A stretch of DNA of 64,000 nt, taken from Pseudomonadota bacterium. GTDB taxonomy: Archaea > Thermoplasmatota > SW-10-69-26 > JACQPN01 > JAJPHT01. Numbering within the stretch: the stretch's first letter is position 1; every line of letters starts with the position of its first letter. The position numbers and the translations under genes were made by a program. Of this stretch, positions 51,401 through 60,900 are shown one piece after another. Below the pieces are notes generated by a model. The model worked only from the letters and a program-made list of their open reading frames with translations. It did no database searches and was not told where the DNA came from. The DNA lies in assembly GCA_021325135.1 (NCBI GenBank), contig JAJPHT010000014.1, positions 42,111-106,110 of the forward strand, in the 5' to 3' direction.

Positions 51401-54400
51401 ACGTACCAGTACCCGCACCAGACGCACTCCATCTTCCACCTCTCGCAGCTCGACGGCGTGAACCTCACCGGACGCACCGTCCGCTTCGGGTTCCACACCA
51501 CCGCCTCCATCCAGACCGGCTCGGCCGCGTTCACCGGCGCCGTCTGGAGCGTCGGCAACGTCCGCGTCACACCCGTCTCCCGCTTCGCCATCGACGGCGC
51601 CATCGAGAGCGTCTCGCCCGTCGTGCCCTACGACTGGCAGGCCATCGGCGTCGGCCCCGGCACCAAGGTGCCCGTGAACGTCACCGTGCGCAACGCGGGC
51701 ATCTTCACGCAGCACTTCGTCGTGAACCTCACCACGAGCCTCTTCAACGGCGCCGACCTGCCCAGCCAGCCCCCCGTGGACCTGGGCTTCCTCGCCCCCG
51801 GGGAGGAGCGATCCGCGCTCATCGACTGGGACGTGCCCCTGGGCGAGGGCGTGGCCTACCAGCTCAAGGCGAAGGTCGTCCCCGCCGAGGAGTCGGTCCT
51901 CGACGAGAACCCCTACAACGACCGTCTCATCCTCGGCTCGGAGGGCAACCTCGTCGCGAAAACGCACGCCGACGTGGGCCTCTCCACGCTGGTCTTCCCC
52001 GCCAAGGGCCGCGCCTCGCTGGCGCGCTACATCCCCATCGTCGTCCAGAACAACGGCAACGTCCCCGTGGACGGCCTGCGCATCACGCGCCAGCTGGAGC
52101 GCATCGACGGCGGGAGCCACCAGCTCCTCTCGCAGACCACGTGGAGCCTCGCCGACCCTCTCCCCCCCGACCCGGCGGGGGCGCCCTTCCAGACGCTCCA
52201 CCCCTCGCCCGCGGTCCAGCTCGCCGACCTCTTCGTGACGCCCGGCGACACCGGCGACTACGTGGCCACCCTCACGCTCGAGACGGGCGCCGCCGACGAC
52301 GCGAACCCCGGCGACAACACCCGCGTGCTGAGCTACACCGCGACGGAGCCCCTCGCCTCGGACAGCTTCGAAGGCTCCACCCTGCGCTGGAACGTCAGCG
52401 ACCCCAACGTCTGGGGCCTTGGCGAAGGCTTCCGCAGCGCGCAGGGCCTCGAGGCCGCCAACAAGACCAGCGGCGCCATCCCGCCCCTCACCGACGCCTG
52501 GGCCGTGAGCCCCCCCATCCCGCTCTCGCGCGCCAAGAACGCCGTCGTCAACCTCTTCGCCAAGTACGACCTGGAGAAGGGGTACGACGGCCTCCGCATG
52601 GAGGTCAGCAACGACAACGGCACGACGTGGTACCCCGTCGACCCCATGAACCCGGACGGCACCCAGGGGAGCTACCCCGGCAACGTCTCCAGCGCGAACC
52701 CCCTCTCCACCGGGCCCGAGGACCAGCCCCAGGTCTTCACCGGCGACTCGCACGACGCCCCCGTCTCGCTGGACGGCTGGGTCCCCCTCTCGTTCAACCT
52801 CCTGCGCGTCCCGCAGCTCTCGCAGGCGGTGAGCTTCCGCGACCTCACCCCGCCCGACCCCTTCCTGCCCACCGACCTCGTGCACACCGGCAACGCATAC
52901 GTCGCTCCCTCCATGGTCCTCGACCCCTCCATCCCGGATGGCGGAGGCCAGTGGGAGATCCGCAACGAGACCGGCCAGGTCTTCGCCCAGCACGGCGACC
53001 TCTGGTGGAGCGGCAACGCGACGGGCGTCGCCAAGCTCACCCGCGACTTCACCGTCAGCCGGCTCGATCCCCGGGACAACCTCACCCTCCAATGGTGGGA
53101 CTGGCGCGCGGGCACCCACGGCTCCTCGTGGAAGGGCGTCGGCGCCAACTACGTCGTCAACGCGACGCAGGAAGGCAGCGACGGGCCGGGCAGCTACGTC
53201 GTCGTCGCAGGTGACATCACCCTCCTGGGCACGAGTGGGGACTGGAACCATCTCCAGCTGCAGATCAAGCCCGAGCTCCTGGACCGCTCCAAGACTCTCA
53301 CCATCACCTTCGAGATGGACCCCACCTTCCGCGGCGACGACCGCGGCTGGGCCCTTGACGACATCGCCCTCCTGGCGGGGCGCATCGAGAACGGCAAGCT
53401 CGTCACCGAGGAGCCCTTCACCGGCCCCAACGAGGACAACGACCACGTCAACTGGGACAGCCACGGTACGTGGACCCGCAGGCAGTCGCTCCTCGACGCC
53501 CCCGCCCCCTGGCGCGTCGAGGTGGAGACGGGCCCCGGCGGCCGCCCCCAGAACCAGTGGAACCTCACCCTGCCCTCCAAGGCCGGGAACTTCGACACGC
53601 GCCTCGTGACGCCGGTCGTGGATCTCACGGAGCTCGTGGGCGCCCGGGCGGTGCTGCGCATCGACCACAAGTTCGACCTCGCCTTCAACGAATTCGCCAA
53701 CAGCTATCAGGGCGGCGTCGTCGAGATCCAGGTCAAGAACCGCACCGGAGCGTGGGACCCGTGGAAGCAGCTCTTCGCCGAGAACGGGGCGCCCTCCCCG
53801 GACCTGCGCATGCGCTCTGACCCTGCGCACATGGACGCGTTCCCCTACAACGCCACCTTCCCCGAGGTGGGCGACAGCTTCCAGCGGTTCACCCGGTGGA
53901 GCGACCAGATCTTCTTCGTGGGCGGCAACCCCAGCTCGCCCCTGTTCTTCTTCCGCAACCAGACCGTGAACACGTCCTACGTCTTCACCGGCAGCTCGCA
54001 GGGCTACCGCGAGGACGACTTCGACCTCTCGCCCTACGCGGGCCAGGAGGTCCGCTTCGCGTTCCACGCCTGGAGCGGGCCCAAGGACCCCGCGTTCAAG
54101 GACCGCTACTGGACCATCGCCGGCGCCGAGGTGCTCGGCTACGTGCTCAGCACGCCCGACGCCCGCGTGCGCTTCCACCTGGGCACGGACCAGAGCATCC
54201 TCGCGGGGAGCGCGCAGATCGACCAGTACGAGGTCTCCGGCACGCCCTACACGCACAGCATCGGCCTGCGGGTCGACCCCATCCGCGCCTCGGTGGGCCC
54301 CTCCGGCGTCGTCACCGTGAGCGGCAACCTCACCAACTACGGGCCCGACGAGCGCAAGCTCGTGGGCGTCTCGCTCCTCAACAGCACGCCGACGCCCTTC

Positions 54401-57400
54401 CGCCTCGTGAAGACGCTCACGCCCAAGCCCGGCACGCCCCTCGCCGACCCCATCGCGGCCCTCAGCGGCCCCTTCGACCTGGGCCCCGCGGGTTCCCCCA
54501 CGGACACGGTCCCCTTCCGCTTCCAGGTCTACGTCGGGGACGTGGGCAACACCTACGACGTCCACCTCCAGGCCGTGGAGTTCGGCTCCGGCGTCGCCGT
54601 CAAGACCGGCGCGCTCGCCGACGACGTGCCCGGTCGCGCGCGCTTCACTGCGCACCTCAAGGTGGAGGCCTTCGACCAGACGACGCTCGACGCGCCCACC
54701 ATCGACCCGCCCAGCCTCCCTGCGCCGGGCTCCATCGTCGTGAGCGGCACGGGCTTCGTGGGCGGCACCGGGGACCTTGACGTGACGGTGGGCCTCGCGG
54801 TGAAGCTCAACGGCGCCTCGACGCCCTTCCAGGCCCACGTGGGCCTCGTCCCCGCCGGCCACGCGTTCTCCTACCGCTTCGACCCCATCCCCCTGGGCTC
54901 GACGGGCAACTACACGCTCTCGCTCACGGCGACCGGAGGCGCGAAGTTCGACCGGATCTACCGCGTCGGCACCAACGAGACGATCCTCTCGGAGAGCTTC
55001 GAGGACGGGCCCGCGGGCTGGAAGCTCCTGGGCGCCACCATCGCCACCGACGAGGCGAAGTTCGGCTCGCGCAGCATCCTCCTGGGCCTGACCGACGCCG
55101 AGTACGCGGCGGGCAGGCGGCTCGTGCAGGGTTCCGGGATGACGTACACGCCCGACCTCGACCTCTCGGGCGCGGGCCCCTCGCCGGTGCTCACCTTCTG
55201 GAGCAAGCCCCTCTTCGACGGGCCCGGCACCGTCCTCGTGAACATCAGCCTCTCCGACGGCAACGGCGGCGTGATCGCGCGCTGCGCCGACAAGACGCTG
55301 GCCATGCCCAAGGCGGGCAGGGCCTCCGACTGGAGCTTCGTCGAGGTGCCTATCCACGACGACTGGGGCTGCGGATTGCTATCAAGCAAGGTCCGCTTCA
55401 CGTTCACCATGCTGAGCGCCTCCGGCCAGGGGTGGCGCATGGACGGCGTCACCGTCCTCGCAGGCTTCCCCTACGCGCGCCCCGCGAACCTCTCGGGCGG
55501 CCTCGTCGACAGCGCGAGCAAGGTGTACCGCGTCTCCGTCACGAACCCGTCCCTCTCGCCGCGCAACCTCTCCGTGGGCATCGACGCCAACGCGTCCAAG
55601 CTCTCCCCCGTGGAGGCCAGCTGGCTGCGCGTGGACCCGCCCAGCATCTCGCTGGCGGCCGGCGAGACGCGCGAGGTCGACCTCCGCGTGTCGGCCCCCT
55701 CCGCGCGCGGCGCCTTCCCGCGCGACCTCCAGGCCGTCTTCGCGCTGCGCGACCTGGCCGACCCCTACGTGCAGCACCTCGTCAACCTCTCCCTCGCGTT
55801 CCGCCCGCTGCCGCGCCAGGACCTCTCCGCCGCCGTCTCCGTGGACGGCAAGGCGCTGGACGCGCAGCGCGACGCGCTGGAGGAGGCCGTGCCCCACGAG
55901 ATCGACGCCGTCATCACCAACCAGGGCACGCTGGCCAGCGCGCCCGCGGACGTCCGCATCCAGGTGATCGACGACGCGACGGGCGACGTGCTCTTCACGC
56001 AGACCTCCAGCATCCCCGCGCTGGACCCCTTCACCTCGGCCGAGGTCACCGCCGTCGCGTCCGCCTCGTGGAAGCCCGAGTTCGGCCACCGCGGCAACGT
56101 CACGCTGCGCGTCGTCGCCGACCCGGACCACCGGCTCGTCGACTACGACCGCTCCAACGACGACCTCTCGTTCCCCCTGGAGGTCGTGCGCCTCATCCGC
56201 CCCGACCTCGTCATCGAGCGGAAGGACTTCACGGTGGGCGACTCGGCCGGCCGCGCGCTCCACGAGGCCACGCCCGGGGAGCTGCTGCGCATCTCGGCCG
56301 TCGTCGAGAACCAGGGCTTCGCCGACGCGCACGACGTCACCATCCGCCTGCTCGCCGACGGCGCGCTCCTCAAGGAGGAGACCATCCCCCTCCTGCGCGC
56401 GGGCGACCGCTACACGCTGCGCGCCAACCAGTTCGCCTCCAACGCCAGCACCACCTACAGCGTGCTGGCCTTCACCGGCGACCTGGAGCTTCAGCCCGAC
56501 AACAACGCGCAGACGCTGGAGCTGGCCATCTTCCCCGCGGAGATCCTCCTTGGCGCGGAGGGCGCCTCGCTGACGCTCCCGCCCGGGACCAACGCCACGG
56601 TCCCCATCTCCGTCACCGACAACGGCCCCTACCCCGTCGCGCTGGAGATCGCGCTTCCGCCCGGCGAGCGCCTGGGCAGCGTGGACCCCGCGCGCCTCGC
56701 GCTGGGCCCCGGCGAGAACGCCACCGTCACGCTGCGCCTCGCCGCGTCGGCGACGGAGCCCGCGGGCGACCGCTCCGTCGTGGTGAAGGTGCGCCGCGAC
56801 GGCGAGGTCGTCGCGCAGCGCACCGTGGACGTCTCCGTCGCGGCCGCGCCCTCGGCGCTGGTCATCCCCGGCGACGCCCGCGGCCGCCCCGACGCGCTCT
56901 CCGTCGGCGTCGACATCGTCAATACGGGGAACGTCGCGTTGGCCCCGGTGGTCAGGCTCGTGGACGACCGCGGCTCCGTACTGGGCGAGCAGACCATCGA
57001 CCCCATCCCCCTGGGCCGCAGCCGCTTCGTGAACCTCACCGGCGCGCTGCCCGCCGGCACGCCCCCGGGCCGCCTCGAAGGCTCCCTCGTCGTCCTCCAG
57101 GACGGCGCGGCCGTGAGGACCACCCCCGTCCAGATGAACGTCCTCTCCTGGAGCGCGCTCAACGTCACCGTGGGCCCGCCCGTCGCCGCGCCGCAGGGCT
57201 TCGCCTACGACCTGCACCTGAGCTATCAGGGCAACGCGCCCGGCGAGCGCCGCCCCGTCCTCCTGGGCCTGCCGCCCGGCGTGCAGGCGCGCTTCAACGT
57301 CAGCGACCTTCAGCTCGCGCCCGGCGAGGCCAGGGACGTCCAGGTCGTGCTCAACGCGTCGGCGCAGACGCCCACCGGCCTCTACGTCGTCGAGGCGAGC

Positions 57401-57901
57401 TTCCCCGACTCCTCCGCGCAGGGGGACGTCCTGGGCGACCTCACGCCGCTGAGCCTCGACGTGCGCGCCGCGCGCGCCGCGTTCGCCAGCGTGGCGCCCT
57501 CCGCCGCGGATTCCCTCGCGGAAGGGAGCCTCCTCTCCATCGACGCCCGCGTGCAGAACGTCGGCGACGCCGCGTTCCAGTCGCTCCCCGTGCAGCTCTT
57601 CGTGGACGGCGTCCTCGTCGACGCGGCCCAGGTGTCGCTGGAGCCGGGCGCCACGGGCGTCGCGCACCTCTCGTGGCGCGGCGTCGCCGGAAGCCACGGC
57701 GTCATCGTCGCCCTCGACGCCTTCGGCCCCCACGCCCAGGACGCGCCCGCCTGGTCGCGCACGCTCCGCGTCGTGCCCTCGCTGGTCCCCGGCGCCGACG
57801 TCGCGCACCGCGTCCCCGCGCCGGACCTCACGCTCTCGCTTGCGGCCCTCGCGGCCGTCGCGCTGCTTCTCGCCTGGGAGGGACGCCGACGAGGACGATA
57901 G
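48443..57901 (+). CDS. Giant surface protein 2 (about 3152 residues), jelly-roll and CARDB-like modules
   Basis: Starts at ATG 48443 overlapping the previous stop (ATGA), with GGAGG 8 bases upstream. Signal peptide MKIPAHRSALLVLAILLLEL. It then has repeated lectin/MAM-like sandwich modules recognised by closing phrases such as SSWLISPALDLSAY, DAWAVSPPIPLS and GWALDDIALLAG, five or more copies between residues ~100 and 2300. These alternate with CARDB-like domains (VNVTVRNAGIFTQHF, RISAVVENQGFADAHDV, LSVGVDIVNTGNVAL). The C-terminal third (~2450-3100) is a string of CARDB and NEW3-like domains. It ends in one helix and EGRRRGR. The module mix is that of secreted peptidases and adhesins, but no protease domain was seen. 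Confidence 0.9.
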   Translation: MKIPAHRSALLVLAILLLELVPATSLATMTDPAGVVPVPTTGVPIVDSTREDILAREGAAVAALDALLASKNLSPDTDHLPTSASVMDDHVDPGQRTGGLGDWRVLGAGWRVGAGEGWNGTSGWTMTNASTGKYDTVSSWLISPALDLSAYPLNTGTFPPALDPGNPKGTLDAALNQLCINAPVSQVSIPAFCAPTNGASSEPGLLSTLITLVMRHRYNFPGDLDGGRVVLFDAEPFSSGEPQVLLPLQGSYDPNGVTSLGGTLAFSGYHDWTNESFDLTPWAGKKVWIGFQVATSPLASADPDHFFNPDNFAHEAPYGWQLDDLQVLAPAYPFNLRVESAQGPAFSDGLVPTFAPGEQANVSPSILYAGASPRMTRAELSVTGLGDPIDIKMEKVLQPGEVWKPTVNGTVTDEGSVTLTVNAWNVGPDGNLVLPDPAGPTGGDSSRSFTFPVKLVRDFALNVSTDRAVVDEGAAVVAKANVTNRGNVPLSITLQPDEEGQPLSAVPFSPRVLTVPVGGSNETTWTTASSTRGGHLIHVNATDESGLKKRSDVTYYVHASPPPVFDVPPWPAQGWDDSLTTFPVPPTDSWMWVASAYSPSGQGTDPVLRALPLPGATTSGGRFTDLRLDVRYMATRNKGPAAIELAQPEPIQTSRPAGVGVSVTTPAFWSTTLPVHDPINDVYLSSDSNMSWQEAHLAVDPQESAGYAGVWSANGPELRVIPKMDQGDNSNFSRFFLDDLVLSGVPLGGNEADRVALVHITGAEPYVSPSSTQTGTSLTSSSVTPAQPSICGWENPPAGRTPSNCWRPMSSDSALAADTAPTDLHWRSATGSGAQYLLPDGTPALFSYQAPQGSPQPKAERLVSPPIPLGRIDDPLLTFDHAYYFPGYPADGQQTIPGGYDIFQVGYVEMQYQLDDGTWSHFYRLQPEGGYKSPLGTGLQGQQRLALPTSYQDTDGFHWPGPCLTSLCDSGGYYDNRDAAGHNHWVTYQYPHQTHSIFHLSQLDGVNLTGRTVRFGFHTTASIQTGSAAFTGAVWSVGNVRVTPVSRFAIDGAIESVSPVVPYDWQAIGVGPGTKVPVNVTVRNAGIFTQHFVVNLTTSLFNGADLPSQPPVDLGFLAPGEERSALIDWDVPLGEGVAYQLKAKVVPAEESVLDENPYNDRLILGSEGNLVAKTHADVGLSTLVFPAKGRASLARYIPIVVQNNGNVPVDGLRITRQLERIDGGSHQLLSQTTWSLADPLPPDPAGAPFQTLHPSPAVQLADLFVTPGDTGDYVATLTLETGAADDANPGDNTRVLSYTATEPLASDSFEGSTLRWNVSDPNVWGLGEGFRSAQGLEAANKTSGAIPPLTDAWAVSPPIPLSRAKNAVVNLFAKYDLEKGYDGLRMEVSNDNGTTWYPVDPMNPDGTQGSYPGNVSSANPLSTGPEDQPQVFTGDSHDAPVSLDGWVPLSFNLLRVPQLSQAVSFRDLTPPDPFLPTDLVHTGNAYVAPSMVLDPSIPDGGGQWEIRNETGQVFAQHGDLWWSGNATGVAKLTRDFTVSRLDPRDNLTLQWWDWRAGTHGSSWKGVGANYVVNATQEGSDGPGSYVVVAGDITLLGTSGDWNHLQLQIKPELLDRSKTLTITFEMDPTFRGDDRGWALDDIALLAGRIENGKLVTEEPFTGPNEDNDHVNWDSHGTWTRRQSLLDAPAPWRVEVETGPGGRPQNQWNLTLPSKAGNFDTRLVTPVVDLTELVGARAVLRIDHKFDLAFNEFANSYQGGVVEIQVKNRTGAWDPWKQLFAENGAPSPDLRMRSDPAHMDAFPYNATFPEVGDSFQRFTRWSDQIFFVGGNPSSPLFFFRNQTVNTSYVFTGSSQGYREDDFDLSPYAGQEVRFAFHAWSGPKDPAFKDRYWTIAGAEVLGYVLSTPDARVRFHLGTDQSILAGSAQIDQYEVSGTPYTHSIGLRVDPIRASVGPSGVVTVSGNLTNYGPDERKLVGVSLLNSTPTPFRLVKTLTPKPGTPLADPIAALSGPFDLGPAGSPTDTVPFRFQVYVGDVGNTYDVHLQAVEFGSGVAVKTGALADDVPGRARFTAHLKVEAFDQTTLDAPTIDPPSLPAPGSIVVSGTGFVGGTGDLDVTVGLAVKLNGASTPFQAHVGLVPAGHAFSYRFDPIPLGSTGNYTLSLTATGGAKFDRIYRVGTNETILSESFEDGPAGWKLLGATIATDEAKFGSRSILLGLTDAEYAAGRRLVQGSGMTYTPDLDLSGAGPSPVLTFWSKPLFDGPGTVLVNISLSDGNGGVIARCADKTLAMPKAGRASDWSFVEVPIHDDWGCGLLSSKVRFTFTMLSASGQGWRMDGVTVLAGFPYARPANLSGGLVDSASKVYRVSVTNPSLSPRNLSVGIDANASKLSPVEASWLRVDPPSISLAAGETREVDLRVSAPSARGAFPRDLQAVFALRDLADPYVQHLVNLSLAFRPLPRQDLSAAVSVDGKALDAQRDALEEAVPHEIDAVITNQGTLASAPADVRIQVIDDATGDVLFTQTSSIPALDPFTSAEVTAVASASWKPEFGHRGNVTLRVVADPDHRLVDYDRSNDDLSFPLEVVRLIRPDLVIERKDFTVGDSAGRALHEATPGELLRISAVVENQGFADAHDVTIRLLADGALLKEETIPLLRAGDRYTLRANQFASNASTTYSVLAFTGDLELQPDNNAQTLELAIFPAEILLGAEGASLTLPPGTNATVPISVTDNGPYPVALEIALPPGERLGSVDPARLALGPGENATVTLRLAASATEPAGDRSVVVKVRRDGEVVAQRTVDVSVAAAPSALVIPGDARGRPDALSVGVDIVNTGNVALAPVVRLVDDRGSVLGEQTIDPIPLGRSRFVNLTGALPAGTPPGRLEGSLVVLQDGAAVRTTPVQMNVLSWSALNVTVGPPVAAPQGFAYDLHLSYQGNAPGERRPVLLGLPPGVQARFNVSDLQLAPGEARDVQVVLNASAQTPTGLYVVEASFPDSSAQGDVLGDLTPLSLDVRAARAAFASVAPSAADSLAEGSLLSIDARVQNVGDAAFQSLPVQLFVDGVLVDAAQVSLEPGATGVAHLSWRGVAGSHGVIVALDAFGPHAQDAPAWSRTLRVVPSLVPGADVAHRVPAPDLTLSLAALAAVALLLAWEGRRRGR

Positions 57902-57915
57902 CAGCGCTGCTCCTC

Positions 57916-60900
57916 GTGGCGCTGCTGATGCCGTGGCCCTCCGCGACGGCGCAGGACGCGTCGGGACCCTACCCGCAATGGTGGGGCGACCCGCAGTCGC
58001 TCCTCGAAGGCTATCACGTGAGGATTCCCTTCTCCGTCGCGAACCCCGGCGCCGAAGACCTGCTCAACGCCGTCGCCGCCACGGACGTCGACGTGAAGAA
58101 GGCGCTCCTCGACGCGGGCTGGGCCTCGGGCAAGACGGGCGCCGGGGCGCAGCTCCAGGCGTTCAGCCTCGACGAGGCCTCTGTGCGCGTCATCGAGTAC
58201 CGCGCGCTGGCCACTGGCACCTCCATCGACGGCCTTCTGGCGTCCCAGCCCGAGGTCCCCTCCACCGTCGCCCTGGGCTTCTACGACAAGCCGGGCGCGT
58301 ACAGCGCGCGCAGCGAGCCCGACCTGCACGTCGAGTGGGTGATGCCCGGCACGACGCCCGGCCACGCCACGCGCTACTTCATGATCTACCTCGACACCGA
58401 CGCCAACGGCCCCAAGCCCGCGGCGAGCTACGGCGAGGCGGCCTCCGCGCCCCTGGTCGCGCGCAACTGGATCTCGCGCGGGACCACGCTCCTGGGCCGC
58501 GCCTCCTCCATCAACGTGTTCGGCATCGAGGACGGCACGACCGTCACCGTGGAGGGCATCATCGGCGGGCACCCGCAGCCGCTCCAGGGCGGGCCCGCGG
58601 GCAGCGGCCTGGAGAACCCGTTCCAGATCGACCACGGCGCGAGCAAGGTCCTCGCCCTGAGCAGCGACCCGCTGCTCCTGAGGATCAAGAGCGACAAGCC
58701 CGTCATCGTCGCCGGGTTCGGCAGCGGCGCGGGCGACACCACCGTGGGCCCCGCCCCCTCCGCCGACGGGGGTCTCCTGGGGCGCCACTTCCTTCTCCCC
58801 GGAGGGCGCCCCTTCGCCCTCCTCGCCACGCAGGGGGGCGGGCACGCCTCGATCTCCGTGGACGGCGGGACGCCCACCAGCTACGGGCTGAGCGCAGGCT
58901 CCCCCATGCTGAGCATCCCTCCCCAGGGGGGGAACGTCGTCGACGTGAAGTCCGACACGTCCATCCTCGCGTTCATGTGGCCTGCGGGCGACGGCAAGTC
59001 CGAGTACGCCTCCCTCTGGGGCGCGCCCGTGGGCTCGCGCCTCGTGGGCTGGCCCTTCGCGGGGCGCGTGTGCACTGGGGTGAGCGGAGGCGGCCCCGCC
59101 CCTCCCGCCTCCTGCAACGTGCGACCCCCGTGCACGAACGCGCAGCTTGACGTCGAGCCGGGCGAGCTCCTCGTCCTCGCGCCGGAGAACCGGACGTGGC
59201 TGCGCGCGCGCAGCTTCGCCACCGGCGCGGTCACCGTCCCGCCGCCCGACGACGCCAAGGACCCCATCGCGTCCCCCACCGCGGCGTACCGCACGCGCGT
59301 CGGCACCAGCGACCGCTGCCCCGAGCTTCTCCACGCGACGCCGCCGGGCAGCGACCACTTCGCGGACAACGGCACCCTCGCCGCCTTCGGCGGCGGCAAC
59401 GGGCACGTCAACGCCATCCACGACCCCGTGGGCGGGAAGGCCGGTCTCCTCGTCCAGGCGCCCGCGCGCGTCGACGTCGTCGCCCTGCACAACGCCACCA
59501 CCGTCTCCTCCAACGGCCCCGACGGCCCGCAGACCGTCGGCCTCGCGGCGGGGGACGTCACCGGGATCAACGCCGGGCCCGACTCCCTCGCCACCATCCA
59601 TGCGGACCGGCCCATCGTCGCGCTCCCCGACGCGCCCGGCTACTTCTTCGCCGGCATCGACGAATCCCTCGTGGTGCGCCAGGTGGGGACCGCCACGTTC
59701 GCGGGCTACCTCGTGAACGTCCGCCCCGAGACCGACGTGCCCGAGCCCCTCGTGGGCCTCGCCGCGCCGGGCCGGCCCACCTCCTACCGCCTCGCGGTGG
59801 AGAACCTCGCCCGCGACTTCCACGGACGGCCCGTCGCGGACGAGGTGGACCTCCGCGTCCCCGACCTGCCCGGCGGCTGGAAGGCGAGCCTCTCGGCGGC
59901 CGATATCAAATTGGCGCCCGGCGGCCGCGCCAGCGTCGTGCTCAACGTCACGCCCCCCGCCGACGCGGGCGAGGGCGCGAGCCTCACCCTCGCCGTCAGC
60001 GCCACGTCGCGCGGCAACCCCCGCGTCGAGGACCACGTGCAGGCCGTCACGCTCGTGCGCGCGCAATACGGCGTCGGCATCTGGTTCGAGCAGGAGGGCG
60101 GCGCCAAGACCGAGACCATGGTGCTCGACTCCGGCGCCTCGTCCTCCGTGGACGTGATCGTGAAGAACACCGCGGTCATCCCCGACTCCATCCTCGTCAC
60201 CGTGCGCGCGCTCTCCCCCGACTGGACCTGCACGCTGGGCGGTGGCGCCGTGCGCGACCTGGAGGCGTTCGAGGCCGGCGCCACGCGCACGCTCGCGCTC
60301 AAGGTCAAGGCGCCCGCCACCAACGCGTCGCAGGGGCTCTGCGAGGTCACGGCCACCTCCACCTCCGACTCCTCCGCCGCCGCCAAGGTGGCCGCCTCGC
60401 TGAGGATCCGCACCGACGTCCGCATCGCCGTCGACGCCGCCGCGCACGTCCTCGACGCGCCCCCCGGCGCCACGCTCACCTTCCCGCTCACGCTGCGCAA
60501 CCTGGGCAACGACGCCATCGGCGTGCGCTTCAACAGCTCGGGCGCGCTGCCCCCCGGATGGGAGCCGCCGCGCATCTTCCACGGGCCCGATGAGCTTGAC
60601 GAGCTGGAAGGCCTCGCCCCCGGCTCCGCCACGAGCCTGCAGGTGGTGGAGACGGTGCCCGCCGACGGCCTGCGCGGCGACCGCGCCGACCTCCACGTCA
60701 CGTTCACCACGCTTCCGCAGTTCGCCGGCGACCAGCCCGTCACCGAGGACCTGGACCTGCTGGCGCTCGTCGCGGCGAGCCACGACCTCCGCGTGAGCGG
60801 CGTCCCGCCCGACGTCTCCGTGGGCGACACGGGCCAGTTCGACGCGCGCTTCCAGGTGGCCAGCCGCAGCAACGGCGACGAGACGCTGCGCGTCGAGCCC

